11,887 nt of DNA from assembly GCA_000151295.1 (NCBI GenBank), contig GG745334.1:204051-215937 (forward strand). The letters are read 5' to 3'. Below the pieces are notes generated by a model, which saw only the letters and a list, made by a program, of their open reading frames with translations, did not search any database and had not been told where the DNA came from. Both the position numbers and the translations under genes were made by a program. Source of the DNA: Allomyces macrogynus ATCC 38327 (taxonomy: Eukaryota; Blastocladiomycota; Blastocladiomycetes; Blastocladiales; Blastocladiaceae). Shown piece after piece: positions 9,101-11,887 of the stretch. Positions within the stretch are counted from its first letter, which is position 1, and each line of letters opens with the position of its first letter.

Positions 9101-10202
9101 GACCCGCTCGTCGTGCGCGCAATTGAGCTTCACGCACAGCATTTGACCGACGCCAACGACCTCAAGGCCGCGGTTCAGCACTTGCTCGAGTACCCGGTGT
9201 CGGCTGCGTCGCTGTCGCACTGGCTCACGCTCGTGCACGTCTACGTCTACAATGCGACGCGGCACCCGCACGCGGTGAAGCAGGTGCTGCGCGCGCTGCT
9301 CAAGAAGATTCTCGACGTGGCCGAGCTGATTGTGTCGGTCGCCCAATACTGCGCGGTCATGCAGGTTCTGGAGCGGACGTTGGATCGTGTACGTTTCACC
9401 TGTTTTCTAGGTGAGGAGTTGTCCTAGCCGTCGGCTCACCGCGTTTCCAATTTTTCTCTGCTAGTTGGGTCGTCTGACCGTGCGTGTCGTGTCGCAAGTC
9501 CTGCTCGTCGTATCGCATCTGACGGAACGTCCCTTCGCCGAACGCTTCTTTGCCTACGTCCCGATCGCGACCATTTCCGACCCCGACCGCGTCGCCATGT
9601 TCAACTCCGTCGCGCGCGTCCTGTCGGCGATCTTGCAGCACCAGCGCCGCGCGATCCTCGACTCGCCGGCGATGCTGTGCATCATGATCAAGGACATGCT
9701 GCTCGCGTTCCTGGAACCCGGCCGTTTCGCGCGCAAGGACGGCACCGACGGTGCGCCCACCGCGACCACGCCGACCCTGCCCGTATCCCTGGCGATGCCC
9801 GTCCTGACGGTCTTTGCGCCACTCCCGCTCGCGGCCGCGCAGACCTGGGAACGACTCGTGGCCAGCATTCCGCGTTTGTCGGCAGCCATGCTCCTGTCGC
9901 TCCGCGCAGCGTCGTCGGCGCAGCTCGTCAAGCCGTTTGCCGTGCACGTGGCGCCGATTGTCACGCAGTTTATCCTCTACCAGACGTTCAATTTGCCGGC
10001 GTATCATCCGCGGTTCGGGTGGGCGATTGCCGATGCGCGTGTCAAGCAGGTGCTCGTCCAGGGGCTCTATGCGCTGCTGGACTTGCAGCAGCAGCACGAT
10101 TTGGCGTACTTGCTCCAGGCGGTGCCGAATTCGGCCAAGCAGGCGGTCAAGGAGCTGGTCGCGGACCACGACAAATATCACAAGTACCACGGCAAGATTT
10201 AA
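6138..10202 (+). CDS. URB2: Urb2/Npa2-family nucleolar pre-ribosome protein (six exons)
   Basis: I join exons 6138-6313, 6388-7043, 7114-8209, 8277-8622, 8702-9388 and 9465-10202, giving 3699 nt and 1232 residues with no internal stop. This is close to the size of yeast Urb2 (about 1170). The ATG has A at -3 and G at +4. The protein is almost wholly helical, with repeated Leu/Ala-rich pairs as in HEAT-like scaffolds. A short basic stretch, NKRARPS (247-253), could serve nuclear import. The strongest family signal is the C-terminus (about 990-1232). Its final part, GLYALLDLQQQHDLAYLL then SAKQAVKELVADHDKYHKY, matches the Urb2/Npa2 C-terminal domain pattern (a GIYALLDLC-like helix, then a K-LY--Y-K-hKY end). 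In yeast, Urb2 works in early 60S (large-subunit) assembly and rRNA processing. The function here is inferred from family. It lies divergent to the kinase-like gene and 286 bp before another nucleolar gene. Middle regions are poorly conserved, as in the family. Confidence 0.8.
6314..6387 (+). other. URB2 intron 1 (74 nt)
   Basis: The intron begins GTATGT and ends TTGCCAG, with branch-like CTGAC at 6362. A second GT two bases earlier (GTGTATGT) would shift frame. A stronger-looking TTTCAG at 6354-6359 lies before the branch word and gives the wrong phase with every nearby donor. Confidence 0.75.
7044..7113 (+). other. URB2 intron 2 (70 nt)
   Basis: The intron begins GTATGT and ends CCGATAG, with TTGACTCTAAGC as branch region. 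It splits an Asp codon (residue 278) after its first base. Read-through meets TGA within the intron. Confidence 0.8.
8210..8276 (+). other. URB2 intron 3 (67 nt)
   Basis: The intron begins GTACGT after AG and ends CACCCAG, with a clean branch word CTAAC at about 8250. It splits a Ser codon (residue 643) after its second base. Read-through stops at TAA in the intron. Confidence 0.85.
8623..8701 (+). other. URB2 intron 4 (79 nt)
   Basis: The intron begins GTGCGT and ends CATCCACAG, with a branch-like CTGAC near 8672. It lies between codons 758 and 759. Confidence 0.8.
9389..9464 (+). other. URB2 intron 5 (76 nt)
   Basis: The intron begins GTACGT and ends with a pyrimidine tract and TGCTAG; it is phase 0 and lies before codon 988. 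It contains an internal TTTTCTAG directly followed by GTGAGG at 9403-9416. Use of that inner acceptor would leave a frame that stops exactly at the TAG of the real acceptor. Confidence 0.8.
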
Positions 10203-10488
10203 GGGGGGTTGGAAGTCTTTTTTGGTTTGAATGGAGATTTCATTTTTGCGTCGCTTCGCTCTGCCGCCAGACAGGCCAGTCGGCAGTGAAGTTCATATCG
10301 CCAGAATCGCCAGGGTGATCAAACGCACGGCAACCACTTTTGTTCGAGGGGCCAACAGGTCATGTGCTGTCAGCTGATTTAGTCAATACGGCCTCTCAAG
10401 CTCACTCGCGACACCGCGCCGAGGAAAGCCGTTGACGTTGGAAACGGCCCAGCCAACCGTTACGCACCCCACCAACCGCAAGATCAAG
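10203..10488 (+). promoter_or_regulatory. Short intergenic region between two nucleolar genes
   Basis: These 286 bp must hold the end of the URB2 transcript and the promoter and 5' leader of the L1-domain gene. T-runs occur at 10218-10224 and 10243-10247. An ATG at 10231 opens a 48-codon frame ending at TGA 10375-10377. It could be an upstream ORF if the transcript starts early. No recognised regulatory motif was found. Confidence 0.45.
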
Positions 10489-11887
10489 ATGTTGGACGAG
10501 CAGGCCCGCACGCAGCTGCACAGCGCCCTCGCGGCGCTCCAGAAGGCGCACGCCGCCAAGTCGACCGATTTGCTCGAGGCCGATGCGGCGGTGCGCGTGT
10601 CGCTCGTCTTCAAGCAGGTGCCGCGGTCCAAGCCCTCCAACTTCAAGACAGTCAAGCTGCCGCATGCTCTCCACGCCGGCGTCTCGGCCGACGGCGTCAT
10701 CGACGCGATGGCCGCACCCTCGATTTGCCTGTTTGTGAAGGACCCGCAGTCGGACGCCAAGGAACTGCTGGCGCGGCACGGCACCAAGGTCGACAAGGTG
10801 ATTGGAATCAGCAAGCTGCGCAAAAAGTTTGCGACGCACGAGGAGAAGCGCATGCTCGCCAAGACCTACGACGTGTTCCTTGCCGACGACAGTATCATTC
10901 CGATGCTGCCCAAGGTCCTTGGCAAGTCGTTCCACCATAACCGCAAGTATGTGATTGCCGAGTGGCGAAATGGATCCGACGATGCAGACAGTTGACTCTG
11001 CGTTCATTCATCTCTAGGTCGCCGACGCCCATCAAGCTCAACTCGCTGACGCCGCAGCGGCTCGCTCACGTCCTGCACTCGGCCACGTTCAAGATCCCCG
11101 CCGGCAACTGCCTGAGCGTGCAGGTCGGTTCCCTCACGCAGCACGCGCCCGAAGCGATTGCCGAGAATGTGGAAACGGCCGTCTCGGCGGTGCTCGCGGC
11201 GCTGCCTAAGCGCGTGGGCGGGATCAAGAACGTGCAGCAGCTCGCGGTTGTGATCGACGACGTGCCGAGCTTGCCGTTCTACATGTCGCTGCCGACGGCA
11301 ACGGGCGTGAAGCGGCAAAAGCCGATGTCGGCCGAGGCCAAGGCCGCGCGCCGCAAGGCCAAGAAGGCGCTCAACGAACTCAAGATGGACCAGTACGCGT
11401 CCGACTCGGACGTGGAAATGGCCGAGGCTCAGGTCGTCGAGGCGACCAAAAAGGGCAAGAAGGAGGTGCCCACCGCGGTCGAGGTCAAGCAGGAGGAGAC
11501 GGAGGTGAAGGCGCCTGCGGCCCCGGCACCAGCGCCGGCACCGACGGCGTCGCCGACACCCGCGGCTGCGCCGAAGCCGTCGGCGCTCAAGAAGCCCGTG
11601 GTCAAGGCCTCGCTCTCCAAGGCTGCTCCCGCCGCTGCCCCCGCTGCCACCCCTGCCCCCGCTGCGTCGCCTGCTGCCGCCAAGAAGGTGAGCAAGCCGT
11701 CCAACGGCAAGAAGGCCGCTGCCGCTACCGCACCTGCCGTCCCGGCGCAGCCCGAGGCCGAGGAGAAGGAGCCCGTGGACATGAAGGCTGCGACCCCCAA
11801 GTCGACGCTGACCAAGACCTCGACGACGCCGCTGGCGAGCAAGAAGCGGCCCGCCGAGGAGCCCGCAGCGCAGGCGACGCCGAAGAA
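10489..11887 (+). CDS. Ribosomal L1-domain nucleolar protein (RSL1D1/Cic1/Utp30 family), 3' partial
   Basis: Exons 10489-10946 and 11018-11887 are open to the window edge, giving 442 residues with no stop reached. The ATG at 10489 (A at -3) is the first in frame after a TGA at 10375. Residues about 25-245 form an L1 domain of the nucleolar type. Marks are the KLPHAL strand (56-61), ICLFVKD (79-85), VDKVIGISKLRKKF (101-114), YDVFLADDSIIPMLPKVLGK (127-146), and in exon 2 the IPAGNCLSVQVG and PFYMSLP segments. Proteins of this kind (human RSL1D1, yeast Cic1 and Utp30) bind pre-rRNA in assembling ribosomes; which paralogue this is cannot be told. From about residue 250 the chain turns into a Lys-rich then Ala/Pro/Lys-rich tail of at least 190 residues, like the basic tail of RSL1D1 and reminiscent of histone H1. 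VKQE around K310 fits a SUMO-acceptor consensus. It lies in tandem with URB2. Confidence 0.88.
10947..11017 (+). other. Intron of the L1-domain gene (71 nt)
   Basis: The intron begins GTATGT and ends ATCTCTAG, with a branch-like TTGAC near 10992. It splits a Lys codon (residue 153) after its second base and joins the two halves of the L1 domain in frame. Confidence 0.88.

Noticed and set aside
9396..10190. Minus-strand 264-codon frame opposite the Urb2 C-terminal domain
   Set aside because: The plus strand carries the family signature. The minus product is an Arg-rich low-information shadow.
10231..10382. Possible extra 5' exon (10231-10314) and 68-nt intron ahead of the L1-domain gene
   Set aside because: The GTGATC donor and TTTAG acceptor look tempting, but the phase does not join the L1-domain frame. 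The ATG at 10489 is sufficient.
11429..11842. Minus-strand 137-codon Ala/Gly-rich frame
   Set aside because: It is the mirror of the GC-ending Ala/Pro/Lys tail codons of the L1-domain gene.
1..11887. CRISPR arrays, prokaryotic operons, rRNA or tRNA genes
   Set aside because: No regularly spaced repeats, no ribosome-binding-site-led gene strings and no RNA gene signatures were seen. The introns indicate a eukaryote.

Overview
The window looks like GC-rich nuclear DNA from a eukaryotic microbe, most likely a fungus or close relative. All nine introns I could place are 67-79 nt long with GT..AG borders. Most carry a short branch-site-like CTNAY or YTGAC word 15-40 nt before the acceptor. The genes prefer G or C at third codon positions. 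Two genes belong to nucleolar ribosome-assembly families found throughout eukaryotes. An early-diverging fungal lineage with compact introns would fit, but I cannot assign a taxon from this sequence.

Layout. Positions 1-2435 hold no intact gene. The minus strand from about 2330 down to about 510 reads as a broken, frame-shifted relic of a Ty3/gypsy-type retrotransposon pol region: end of reverse transcriptase, RNase H, integrase core, then integrase C-terminal domain. The order and rough spacing are right, and no LTRs were found. Immediately next to it, 2436-3635 (+) is a single-exon gene for a 399-residue protein I do not recognise. After a T-rich convergent spacer (3636-4180), 4181-5749 (-) is a four-exon gene for a 449-residue protein. 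It has one N-terminal membrane segment and a C-terminal region that resembles a very divergent, probably inactive, secretory-pathway protein kinase fold. A 388-bp divergent promoter region separates it from a six-exon gene at 6138-10202 (+) encoding a 1232-residue Urb2/Npa2-family protein. Only 286 bp downstream, 10489-11887 (+) begins a two-exon gene for a ribosomal-L1-domain nucleolar protein (RSL1D1/Cic1/Utp30 family). It runs off the right edge inside a long Ala/Pro/Lys tail.

How they fit together. The last two genes both act in nucleolar assembly of ribosomal subunits and lie in tandem, so shared control is plausible but not shown. The two left-hand genes have no evident link to that pathway. 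The spliced models of the two complete multi-exon genes sum to whole numbers of codons (1350 nt and 3699 nt) with no internal stop, which is the main internal support for the intron calls.
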